A stretch of 6,598 nucleotides of DNA from Clostridiales bacterium (GTDB lineage Bacteria; Bacillota; Clostridia; Oscillospirales; Oscillospiraceae): assembly GCA_019420945.1 (NCBI GenBank), contig JAHZGF010000047.1, positions 1-6,598 on the forward strand, written 5' to 3'. Under the pieces are notes generated by a model that had not been told where the DNA came from, did no database searches, and saw nothing but the letters and a program-made list of their open reading frames with translations. The translations under genes and the position numbers were made by a program. Positions 1 to 5,519 of this stretch are shown one piece after another (positions within the stretch are counted from its first letter, which is position 1; every line of letters begins with the position of its first letter).

Positions 1-681
1 TTCATCCACCTGGTTCAGAAAATGCACGGTTTCCTCGCCCTCGTCGTCACGGTCAATAATGAGATAGAACACGTTGCCGTTTCTCGTTTCCACAGTGATA
101 AACTGCTTGCCGCTCCGGGTGCTGCTGCCGATATCGTCGATCAGCGAAAGGTTCCCGTCCGGCGTCAGGGCGGCATCGCCGCTGCCGCCCATAAGCTGCT
201 CAAACAGCTCGCTCAATTTGTCGGGATCAATGGACAGAGATAGGCCGCCGTCAGCCTCGCCGCCCGTATCGCTGAGCGTCATATAGCCGGAATAGACGTA
301 GCCGATCTTTTCCGGCAGCCGGACCATATACCAGTCGCCATCCGTGCCCACGACCTCTACCACCGTTCCGTTCGGGAGCTGCGCGAAAGCGTAGTTATCC
401 AGCCCAGCGCCCGTGCGGACATTCAGCTTGCCACCATTGGTGGTGACGGTGCCGGTCTTACCGGATTTCTCTGCGCCGCCCAGCACAGAGCCAAACAGCG
501 TGGAGATTAGTTCGGAAAGATCGTCCCCGGTGATATCCGCGCTGTCAGTCGGTTCCGTCTGTGCCTCAGAGGTAGGCACTGTATCCTCGCTGCTTGCAAA
601 TGCGACCGTGGAAAAGGCCGTCATGCAGAGCATAACGGCCAGCAGCACCGCAAACGTGCGGATCATGTGCTTATTCTTCAT
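1..681 (-). CDS. Secreted SH3b-DUF4366 (CD1107-like) mobile element protein, C-terminus outside window
   Basis: Read on the minus strand from an ATG at 681-679, this frame stays open to the window edge (227 residues, no stop seen). Residues 1-30 form a signal peptide: a basic start (MKNKHMIR), a hydrophobic core, and an AFAS-type cleavage region. Residues 77-136 look like a bacterial SH3 domain (KLNVRTGAG, then GDWYMVRL and GYVYSGYM), which in other proteins binds peptidoglycan. Residues 190-227 (QFITVETRNGNVFYLIIDRD, then HFLNQVDE) match my memory of the DUF4366 core found in clostridial ICEs. Its role in transfer is unknown. An exported wall-associated part of the mating apparatus is inferred. 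The start overlaps the DUF4315 gene by 11 bases and has a GGAGGG site at 695-690 with 8 bases of spacing, which fixes the start. DUF4366 proteins often end in a membrane segment, but that part is not visible here. Confidence 0.85.
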   Translation of the reverse strand, partial: MKNKHMIRTFAVLLAVMLCMTAFSTVAFASSEDTVPTSEAQTEPTDSADITGDDLSELISTLFGSVLGGAEKSGKTGTVTTNGGKLNVRTGAGLDNYAFAQLPNGTVVEVVGTDGDWYMVRLPEKIGYVYSGYMTLSDTGGEADGGLSLSIDPDKLSELFEQLMGGSGDAALTPDGNLSLIDDIGSSTRSGKQFITVETRNGNVFYLIIDRDDEGEETVHFLNQVDE

Positions 682-946
682 CGTCGGCGCCCTCCATCAT
701 GTCGGAATCAGCGGTGCCCTCCCTTTCCATCATCCCTTCCGGCAGGGAGATCATGCCGCTGGCGTAGGCGCGCAAGAAGGCGGTCAGTTCCCTGTTGTCC
801 ATGTGGACAGCCTTTACCATGCGGACAATTTCCAGATTTTCTTCCTCCGCAAGCTGTGCCTCCAGCGCACGAAGGCGCTTCTGCTGCTCCGTGATCTTCT
901 CCCGGACCTTCTCAATGTCACGACGGATCTTCTCAGTAGTTGCCAT
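671..946 (-). CDS. DUF4315 family small coiled-coil protein
   Basis: A 91-residue acidic protein beginning MATTEKIRRDIEKVREKI. Residues 3-37 form a heptad-like charged helix (KITEQQKRLRALEAQLAEEE), then comes a short helical part (IVRMVKAVHMDNRELTAFL) and a very acidic tail ending GADDEE. This is the usual DUF4315 layout, and the gene sits where DUF4315 normally sits in Tn1549/CTn4-type elements, directly before the DUF4366 gene. The frame is open upstream to 982. I prefer the ATG at 946-944 because AAAGGAG lies at 964-958, although its 11-base spacing is slightly long, and because family members begin at this motif. The upstream PP-loop gene ends at 949, only 2 bases before this start, and the 3' end overlaps the next gene, so coupled translation is likely. 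Function is unknown. A cytoplasmic helper of the transfer machinery is an inference. Confidence 0.85.
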   Translation of the reverse strand: MATTEKIRRDIEKVREKITEQQKRLRALEAQLAEEENLEIVRMVKAVHMDNRELTAFLRAYASGMISLPEGMMEREGTADSDMMEGADDEE

Positions 947-948
947 AG

Positions 949-1695
949 TCAAATAAACTCCTTTCCAAATCGTTCTCTCCATGAATAGTTGCGTCCAAGT
1001 CCCTGAACGGTTTTCAGGTTGGCCCTTGCGTTATCCTCCATTGCCAGCGCACGCCGGAACAAATCCGGGTAATGCTCCCGCAGATCGATGATCTCCTCCG
1101 CCCGCATACTGGGGCAGAAAAAACAGGAGGACTTTCCCGGCTGCGGCAGGCCAGCCGCCTCGATTGCCCGGATACACGCCTCCCGGTCCCAGCCCCATTC
1201 CATCAGGGGATACCACTTGCTGTACTTTGGGTCTGCCAGATCACGCAGAAGGACCTTATCGCTGCGGTAGTGCTCGCCAGCGTCATAGCCGATGAACTTG
1301 ACCACCTTTTTCCCGCTGACCCAGACCTTGCGGCACGTAGGATAGTTGTTGCAGAACTTTTCCTGCGGTCCGATCTTGTGTTTCAGAGAACACCGCTTGA
1401 AGCCGTAGGCGATGGAGGGCAGCGTACCGCTTTTCAGACATTCATCCTCTAATGTCAGCCGCCTGCCGTCCCTTGTGGTCTTATAGACCCGTGTGATCTT
1501 CGGCATACCGTGATCCTCCAGCCAGCGATCCATGATATCCAGATAGGCGTAGGTATGGGGATGCTCACCGCCCGTATCCGCAAACAGGATCAGGTCAACA
1601 GGGATACGGTGCTGGTGCAGCCCAACAAGAAGGGCGGTGCTGTTCGCACCGCCGCCATAGGAAACAATATTGATATACTCACCTCCATCAATCAT
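949..1695 (-). CDS. PAPS-reductase-like PP-loop ATPase (phage/ICE type)
   Basis: A 248-residue protein of the phosphoadenosine phosphosulfate reductase superfamily (adenine nucleotide alpha hydrolases). The PP-loop is SYGGGANST at residues 12-20, followed by LILFADTGGEHPHTYAYL (35-52), which usually shapes the nucleotide pocket. Conserved-looking blocks follow: GFKRCSLKHKIGP (98-110), FIGYDAGE (134-141), EWGWDREACI (166-175) and CFFCPSMR (191-198). Cysteines 102, 115, 121, 191 and 194 could bind a metal or Fe-S cluster. The family is common as phage and ICE cargo, and its substrate there is unknown to me. True sulfate assimilation seems unlikely because no sulfur genes are nearby. I use the ATG at 1695, which overlaps the P60 stop by 8 bases (ATGATTGA) and suggests re-initiation. 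The frame is open up to 1857, but that extension only mirrors the P60 gene in another frame. Confidence 0.85.
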   Translation of the reverse strand: MIDGGEYINIVSYGGGANSTALLVGLHQHRIPVDLILFADTGGEHPHTYAYLDIMDRWLEDHGMPKITRVYKTTRDGRRLTLEDECLKSGTLPSIAYGFKRCSLKHKIGPQEKFCNNYPTCRKVWVSGKKVVKFIGYDAGEHYRSDKVLLRDLADPKYSKWYPLMEWGWDREACIRAIEAAGLPQPGKSSCFFCPSMRAEEIIDLREHYPDLFRRALAMEDNARANLKTVQGLGRNYSWRERFGKEFI

Positions 1696-3598
1696 ACGGC
1701 GGTCTGCCGTAGGCGTAAAAGTGCTGCTGCCAGTAGCTTGTATTGAGCCTCGCGTACTGGATCGGGTCGCCACAATGCAGAAACATGGGGTTGCCTGCTT
1801 CGTCCAGTCCCACATAGAAGCCAACGTGGGAGATACCCGCGGTATCGTAGGTCCCAATGAAAAACACCAGGTCGCCCGGCTGCGGATCGAATACCCGCGT
1901 GGAAATATTGTATAGGCCCTGGGCGCCCAGCCGCCCGGTATTGCAAAGGCCGCTGTCGGTCAGAACATAGCTGACAAAGCCGCTGCAATCAAACGAGGTG
2001 GAGGGGCTGCTGCCGCCCCAGACGTAGGGATATCCCAAGTATTTTTCCGCCTCCGTAATAAGCGCCGCAAAGCGTTCATCAGACAGGTGTTCCGCAGGGA
2101 TTTCATAGTCCTCCGGCGGGTTCGTGATGTACTTGTCCACATACCCGGATGACGGGAACAGGTCAGAGCGGTTCCCCAGCGTGGACATATACACGGCGTA
2201 CATGGAGAGCGTTTCGGTATCCATGATGTAAACGGGAACGTGGCTCAAATCGAAGTTTTCAAGCTCCACGGTGCAGATGTAATACGTGTACGGAACGGCC
2301 ACTTCATATTCGTTGCCCTCGCTGTCTGTTCTCGTCTCGGTGCGATATCGGGTCTCCGTGGTGACCGTCTCGGTAAGGATATATTGTTTGTCGAACAGCA
2401 TTTGAAGATCATCCTGTACCTGGTCAATGGTGAACTGGCCCTCATGGAGCGCCGACAGAATGGACAGCAGCACATAGGGATCGTGCTTGATCTCGTCCGG
2501 AGTAAAATGGTACTCGTCATAGTCGTGGGTCTGCTCATAGGTGTCCAGATACTCCCGCAATTCATCCTCCATCGCGCAGTAGGCGGCCTCTGCCGCCAGC
2601 AGGTCAGAATCCTCAGAGAGATAGGAGGACGCGACAATGTTGGACACGCCTCCGCCGAAGATGGAGGAACAGGATTGCAGCAGCCCCAGCAGCATGACCA
2701 GCAGCAGGCCGATTCCGCCCACAATCAAAAACGCCTTTTTGTGTTTGGAAACAAACTCTCCGGCCTTCTTCGCCGCGTCCGCGCTTTTCTTTGCGCCCTT
2801 CGCTGCCGTCTGCGCCGCTGCCGCCGCATCCCCGGCGCTATGCGCTGCCCGGTATGCGGCGGCATACTGCTTTTGCAGCTTCTTTTTCTGCCACATCCGG
2901 GAAATGAGGTTGCTGGCCGCAAGCTGCGGATTCTCCCGCAGTGCCTTTTGATACAGCGCATCCGCATTGGCCTGGACCGCCGCCTGCTCTGCGCTGGATA
3001 CCTCCCGCCAGGGTTTCAGCTTGCGATCCGCCTGCCAGTTTTGGAGTTTGCGGTTCCCGTAGCGGACAGCCTTTTCCATGCCGCGCTCCGTCAGGTGCCC
3101 AGCCTCCACACCGACATTTTCCTGCTCCACCTCATGCACCTTCGCATGGGCGGCGTGGCCGATCTCCTGTAACGGACGCGCCAGCTGGTTCACCGGCTGA
3201 TGGAAAGAGGGCTGCTTTTCGGGGACGGCGGCCCGTGCCGCGTCCAGCTTATCCGCCGCCTTATCGGACTTGCGGATCACCTTTTGCAGCTCCGGCGCGG
3301 CGCGTTCCTCGTCCGAGAACTGCAAACGGGAGGATGGACGGTCATTGGCCGCCGTACCCTCCCGGTAGGCTTTGCGGCGGTTCCGCCGCTTTTTCTTCTG
3401 AGACTTCCGGACGCGCCGGTCGTCCAGATGGTGGAGGGCAGTCCCCGCCAGCGCCGTGGAATCGCCGGAGGGGGAATAGTCCTGCTCCGGCGCACGATCT
3501 GAAACATGGCTCGCCTCGCCTGTGACCATGTTGACGGAAATAGCCCCGTCACGGGTCATCTTCTGCGTTTCCTTCTCAGCGGCTTTCCATTCCTTCAT
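1688..3598 (-). CDS. Membrane-anchored NlpC/P60 peptidoglycan hydrolase of the conjugation system
   Basis: A 636-residue protein. Residues 1-288 are predicted cytoplasmic, very basic around 61-79 (RRVRKSQKKKRRNRRK) and Ala/Lys-rich at 243-288. One membrane helix follows at 289-307 (AFLIVGGIGLLLVMLLGLL). The extracellular part holds a linker of about 200 residues and a C-terminal NlpC/P60 domain (about 510-636). Catalytic residues are visible: Cys538 in FDCSGFVSY, His591 in GISHVGFYVG, and probably His608 in MFLHCGD. The family cuts bonds in the peptide stems of peptidoglycan. In ICEs (compare Orf14 of Tn916 and CD1108-type proteins) this opens the wall locally for the mating channel. The ATG at 3598 overlaps the methyltransferase stop in an ATGA arrangement, so translation is probably coupled. 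All catalytic motifs are present, so the protein looks intact. The long basic N-terminus may touch cytoplasmic transfer proteins or DNA, which is inference. Confidence 0.93.
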   Translation of the reverse strand: MKEWKAAEKETQKMTRDGAISVNMVTGEASHVSDRAPEQDYSPSGDSTALAGTALHHLDDRRVRKSQKKKRRNRRKAYREGTAANDRPSSRLQFSDEERAAPELQKVIRKSDKAADKLDAARAAVPEKQPSFHQPVNQLARPLQEIGHAAHAKVHEVEQENVGVEAGHLTERGMEKAVRYGNRKLQNWQADRKLKPWREVSSAEQAAVQANADALYQKALRENPQLAASNLISRMWQKKKLQKQYAAAYRAAHSAGDAAAAAQTAAKGAKKSADAAKKAGEFVSKHKKAFLIVGGIGLLLVMLLGLLQSCSSIFGGGVSNIVASSYLSEDSDLLAAEAAYCAMEDELREYLDTYEQTHDYDEYHFTPDEIKHDPYVLLSILSALHEGQFTIDQVQDDLQMLFDKQYILTETVTTETRYRTETRTDSEGNEYEVAVPYTYYICTVELENFDLSHVPVYIMDTETLSMYAVYMSTLGNRSDLFPSSGYVDKYITNPPEDYEIPAEHLSDERFAALITEAEKYLGYPYVWGGSSPSTSFDCSGFVSYVLTDSGLCNTGRLGAQGLYNISTRVFDPQPGDLVFFIGTYDTAGISHVGFYVGLDEAGNPMFLHCGDPIQYARLNTSYWQQHFYAYGRPPYD

Positions 3599-4599
3599 GC
3601 TTCACCACCTGCCTTTCCGTAGGGGCAAATGCTCACGCACTCGCCCGTCTCGATCATAGAGATATACTTGAAAATGGGGTATGCCTGGGGCGGGCAGACC
3701 GCGTTGCCCAGGGTTTTCAGCCGTAGGGCGCGGTCCGCGGTGTTTTCGGTGATACGGGGAACTCCTTCCGGTTCGGCGGCCCAGAGGATACGTCCGTCCA
3801 TCCCTTCGGGAAGCCCATGAGCCATTCCACCCAGTCCGGGTTCAGCGCCGCCGTCTCGGATACCGGACGCTCCTGCCGGATCACCTGGGCGGAAAGGTTG
3901 GAGGACGGCGCCTGATTGCGGAAGGCCGTGGGTTTCAGCGTGGAGCGGTAGCCCTCCGACGCTGCCGGGGTCAGATAGAACACCGCCGCCGACAGGCTCA
4001 GGCTCCAGATGGCCCCGTTCCGGTTCACCTTGCGGAAGATCCCGTTGTCGGAGAGGTACACATCCAGGTTGGCCGCGTCCCGGCAGGTGTTCTTGTCGGA
4101 GGCAAGGGGCGTGGGAAACATCAGCCGCGACGATAAAAGTTCGCTGGCGCTCATGCCATGCGCCGACGCCGCAAGCCGGAAATACGAATGGGAGAACAGC
4201 GTATCCCGCTTTTGCCAGGTCAAAGATCGTTTTGTCGAGCCCCATATTGATGAAGCCAGCAACATTTTCCCCAAGCACCCAACGGGGCCGCAGTTCGGTA
4301 ATAACGCGGCACATTTCCGGCCACAGGTAGCGTTCATCCGCAAAGCCCCTTCGCTGCCCTGCGGTGGAGAAGGGCTGGCAGGGAAATCCGCCGGAGAGGA
4401 CGGTAACGGTTTCAAGTCCTGTTTTTTCAAAAAACGCCTCCTTCGTAAAAGTAGTGATATCCCGGAATTTCGGCACCTCCGGCCAGTGCTTTTCCAGAAC
4501 GGAATAGGGGTAGTCTGCCCACTCGCATTGGCAGACGGTGCGGAAGCCCGCCGCCTCCGCCGCCAGATCAAGCCCACCAATGCCGGAAAACAGGCTCAC
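3595..4599 (-). CDS. C5-cytosine DNA methyltransferase with a frame-shifted central region
   Basis: The 334-residue open frame carries the C5-methyltransferase motifs: motif I SLFSGIGGLDLA (2-13) for S-adenosylmethionine binding, motif IV GGFPCQPFS (70-78) with catalytic Cys74, ENV of motif VI (111-113), HERQRTFIV of motif VIII (149-157), and LGNAVCPPQ of motif X (297-305). It would methylate cytosine at a specific DNA site. Between motifs VIII and X, where the target recognition domain belongs, residues 160-269 are Gly/Pro/His/Arg-rich and read as out-of-frame. The +1 frame there gives a convincing protein (see the separate feature). The gene may therefore be inactive, or may have altered specificity after two compensating indels. 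GTG at 4599 is the first ordinary start codon, but homologous-looking residues (QLTHVSLFSG) extend upstream and the ribosome binding site lies 31 bases away. Initiation at ATA 4620-4618 is possible. The stop overlaps the P60 start. Confidence 0.8.
   Translation of the reverse strand: MSLFSGIGGLDLAAEAAGFRTVCQCEWADYPYSVLEKHWPEVPKFRDITTFTKEAFFEKTGLETVTVLSGGFPCQPFSTAGQRRGFADERYLWPEMCRVITELRPRWVLGENVAGFINMGLDKTIFDLAKAGYAVLPFVFPACGVGAWHERQRTFIVAADVSHAPCLRQEHLPGRGQPGCVPLRQRDLPQGEPERGHLEPEPVGGGVLSDPGSVGGLPLHAETHGLPQSGAVLQPFRPGDPAGASGIRDGGAEPGLGGMAHGLPEGMDGRILWAAEPEGVPRITENTADRALRLKTLGNAVCPPQAYPIFKYISMIETGECVSICPYGKAGGEA
3792..4121 (-). other. Methyltransferase middle segment readable in the +1 frame
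   Basis: In the frame one base downstream of the methyltransferase frame, these 110 codons read as a natural protein segment. It includes MFPTPLASDKN, then GIFRKVNRNGAIWSLSLSAA, YLTPAASEGYRSTLKP, and LNPDWVEWLMGFPKGWTD. From memory, the PTP.ASD, RKVN.NG and LNP.WVEWLMGFP.GWTD blocks occur in phage and ICE cytosine methyltransferases. By hand count, 12 of 110 codons here end in A or T (about 89% GC at third positions), against about 53 of 109 in the methyltransferase frame over the same bases (about 51%). The original protein therefore probably used this frame here. It would be entered after RTFIVA near 4125 and left after GWTD near 3790, where the first frame resumes with ILWAAEPEGVPRI. Frame B alone runs to a stop at 3717. 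I see no ribosome binding site before its ATG at 4121, so a separate protein is less likely. Confidence 0.65.
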
Positions 4600-4617
4600 A
4601 TGGGTCAGTTGATTTGC

Positions 4618-4636
4618 TATTTTGTATTCACCTCCT
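4618..4636 (-). promoter_or_regulatory. Ribosome binding site of the methyltransferase with no nearby standard start codon
   Basis: AGGAGGTGA at 4636-4628 is a near-perfect Shine-Dalgarno sequence. At the usual distance the in-frame codon is ATA (4620-4618), and CTG (4608-4606) and GTG (4599-4597) come later. No ATG in the methyltransferase frame lies downstream of this site before the motif I region. A six-codon open frame (ATG 4648, encoding MPKIRR) ends inside the site, with its stop at 4630-4628, so it could affect ribosome loading. Confidence 0.6.
4621..4629. repeat. 9-bp direct repeat TTTGTATTC, left copy
   Basis: This copy lies between the nuclease terminator and the methyltransferase frame. 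It is identical to 5496-5504 and in the same orientation. Together the copies bracket the nuclease cassette. On the minus strand both follow a purine-rich GGAG-type stretch (GGAGGT here, GGGA at the other copy), so the repeat may mark the old ribosome-binding region into which the cassette was placed. Confidence 0.5.
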
Positions 4637-4655
4637 GATTTTGGGCATAAGAAAA

Positions 4656-4677
4656 CCCGCCTCTTGTTTGAGGCGGG
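4656..4677 (-). terminator. Intrinsic terminator after the nuclease gene
   Basis: On the minus strand CCCGCCTC and GAGGCGGG form a perfect 8-bp GC-rich stem around a 6-base loop (AAACAA), followed at once by TTTTCTT. The stem begins 15 bases after the nuclease stop. In the minus direction this is a classic Rho-independent terminator. In the plus direction the run after the stem is CGTTGAA, so it works one way only. It would stop transcription before the methyltransferase and the P60 genes unless there is read-through or another promoter. Confidence 0.85.
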
Positions 4678-4692
4678 CGTTGAACGATATAT

Positions 4693-5448
4693 TCAATGCT
4701 TTACTATAATCAGCTTCACATTTCCTGCATTTTCAATATCCCGTCTAAACTCTTCCTCGTTTTGAATGACACCCAAATCATATACAACGAATAATTGACG
4801 TTCATATTGTTTTGCATAAGCAGTAATATCTGCACTTATTTCTTCAATTACTTTTGATTTTCTTCCGTCTCTCAATAGCTTGACTTCAATGCAAAGCTGA
4901 AGTTTGGGGATTATAAAGTCTGGAATGTATTCTTTACCTGAAAACTCAAATTTTCCTGTTTCTCTGTCATAGTCGCTGCCTTTACTTAGGCCGCGACCTA
5001 ACAGCAATGATTCAATAGCATTTTGCACCTCAACCTCCCTTTGAGGCTTTTCAAATATGACTGCACGCAGCCGCGATTGAATAAAGTTTTCAAGATTATC
5101 AAATTCATCGTCAACAAAGTCAATACTACCTTCCAAGCTGGAATACAACAGTTTGGCGCTTACCCACACTTGTTCAAGTATTTTCTTCTGTACAGGCCAC
5201 ACCGAATCTCCCCAACTGGGCATTTCGTCTACATTAAACGTGTAAAACATAGAGGGTACCCGTAATAAAACTCGTGCGGTTTCAGCCAAATCATTGTATG
5301 TATGGGCCATATCTCTGAAACTGGTGTATCGGCCAATTTCGGCGGTGTCCTTGTTGTGAAGTATGTCCTGAATACTTTCACAGAAACCTCGTACTTGTGC
5401 AAGTAATACCTTTAATGCCCTTGTTTCATCTAATGAGTTTTTTGCCAT
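4693..5448 (-). CDS. PD-(D/E)XK nuclease, DpnII/MboI-like restriction endonuclease fold
   Basis: A 251-residue protein. The N-terminal part (1-130) is helical and unrecognised. The C-terminal part (about 135-251) has the PD-(D/E)XK nuclease pattern: a helix PQREVEVQNAIESLL (135-149), Asp177 in YIPDFII, Glu188-x-Lys190 in LCIEVKLL, then a helix and the strand QLFVVYDLG (218-226). Spacing and surrounding residues resemble the REase_DpnII-MboI type of domain, which cuts DNA with a divalent metal. The substrate is not known. It could be the partner of the adjacent methyltransferase or a stand-alone defence nuclease. The gene is clearly AT-richer than its neighbours (38% GC in the 60-base line at 4741, against 63% at 5641), which points to recent acquisition. 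It has its own promoter and terminator. The ATG at 5448 is preceded by GGGGTGAT, and a TAATATC spacer supports this start. Confidence 0.78.
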   Translation of the reverse strand: MAKNSLDETRALKVLLAQVRGFCESIQDILHNKDTAEIGRYTSFRDMAHTYNDLAETARVLLRVPSMFYTFNVDEMPSWGDSVWPVQKKILEQVWVSAKLLYSSLEGSIDFVDDEFDNLENFIQSRLRAVIFEKPQREVEVQNAIESLLLGRGLSKGSDYDRETGKFEFSGKEYIPDFIIPKLQLCIEVKLLRDGRKSKVIEEISADITAYAKQYERQLFVVYDLGVIQNEEEFRRDIENAGNVKLIIVKH

Positions 5449-5465
5449 AATATCACCCCATGAAA

Positions 5466-5494
5466 ATTATACCACCTCTTTTCTGTAAAATAAA
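5466..5494 (-). promoter_or_regulatory. Extended -10 promoter of the nuclease gene
   Basis: On the minus strand TATAAT at 5471-5466 is a perfect -10 box preceded by TG and one base (TGGTATAAT), the extended -10 form. A weak -35 (TTTATT, 5494-5489) lies 17 bases upstream. Transcription would begin near 5459, leaving a leader of only about ten bases before the nuclease ATG at 5448. The GC-rich genes around it show no comparable element, so the nuclease is probably expressed independently of the conjugation operon. Confidence 0.7.
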
Positions 5495-5495
5495 G

Positions 5496-5504
5496 TTTGT
5501 ATTC
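5496..5504. repeat. 9-bp direct repeat TTTGTATTC, right copy
   Basis: This copy lies 15 bases after the stop of the 205-residue protein gene and just upstream of the -35 of the nuclease promoter. It is identical to 4621-4629. The two copies are 875 bases apart and coincide with the change from GC-rich to AT-rich sequence. That fits a target duplication or short-homology insertion of the nuclease cassette. A chance match is not excluded. Confidence 0.5.
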
Positions 5505-5519
5505 TCCCAATGTGGCAGG

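Noticed and set aside
168..190. Perfect 8-bp inverted repeat (GGGCGGCA / TGCCGCCC) with a 7-base loop
   Set aside because: It lies inside the DUF4366 coding region over Gly/Ala codons and has no T-run on either side, so it is not supported as a terminator or regulatory hairpin.
947..982. Upstream extension of DUF4315 by 12 residues
   Set aside because: It overlaps the end of the PP-loop gene, while AAAGGAG precedes the internal ATG at 946 and the family begins there.
1696..1857. Upstream extension of the PP-loop gene by 54 residues
   Set aside because: The extension lies wholly inside the P60 coding region in another frame and has no family resemblance. The ATG at 1695 in the stop overlap is a better start.
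2240..3172. Long plus-strand open frame of 310 codons
   Set aside because: It is antisense to the P60 gene, whose membrane segment and catalytic motifs are clear. The plus-strand product is Leu/Arg-rich with no recognisable domain and is a shadow of high GC content.
4009..4638. Plus-strand open frame of 209 codons opposite the methyltransferase
   Set aside because: No recognisable domain, and the minus strand carries strong methyltransferase motifs I, IV and VIII over the same bases.
4693..5448. Calling the nuclease and methyltransferase a matched type II restriction-modification pair
   Set aside because: They are adjacent, but the nuclease has its own promoter, terminator and base composition, and the methyltransferase recognition region looks disrupted. 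Pairing is possible but not supported enough to name it so.
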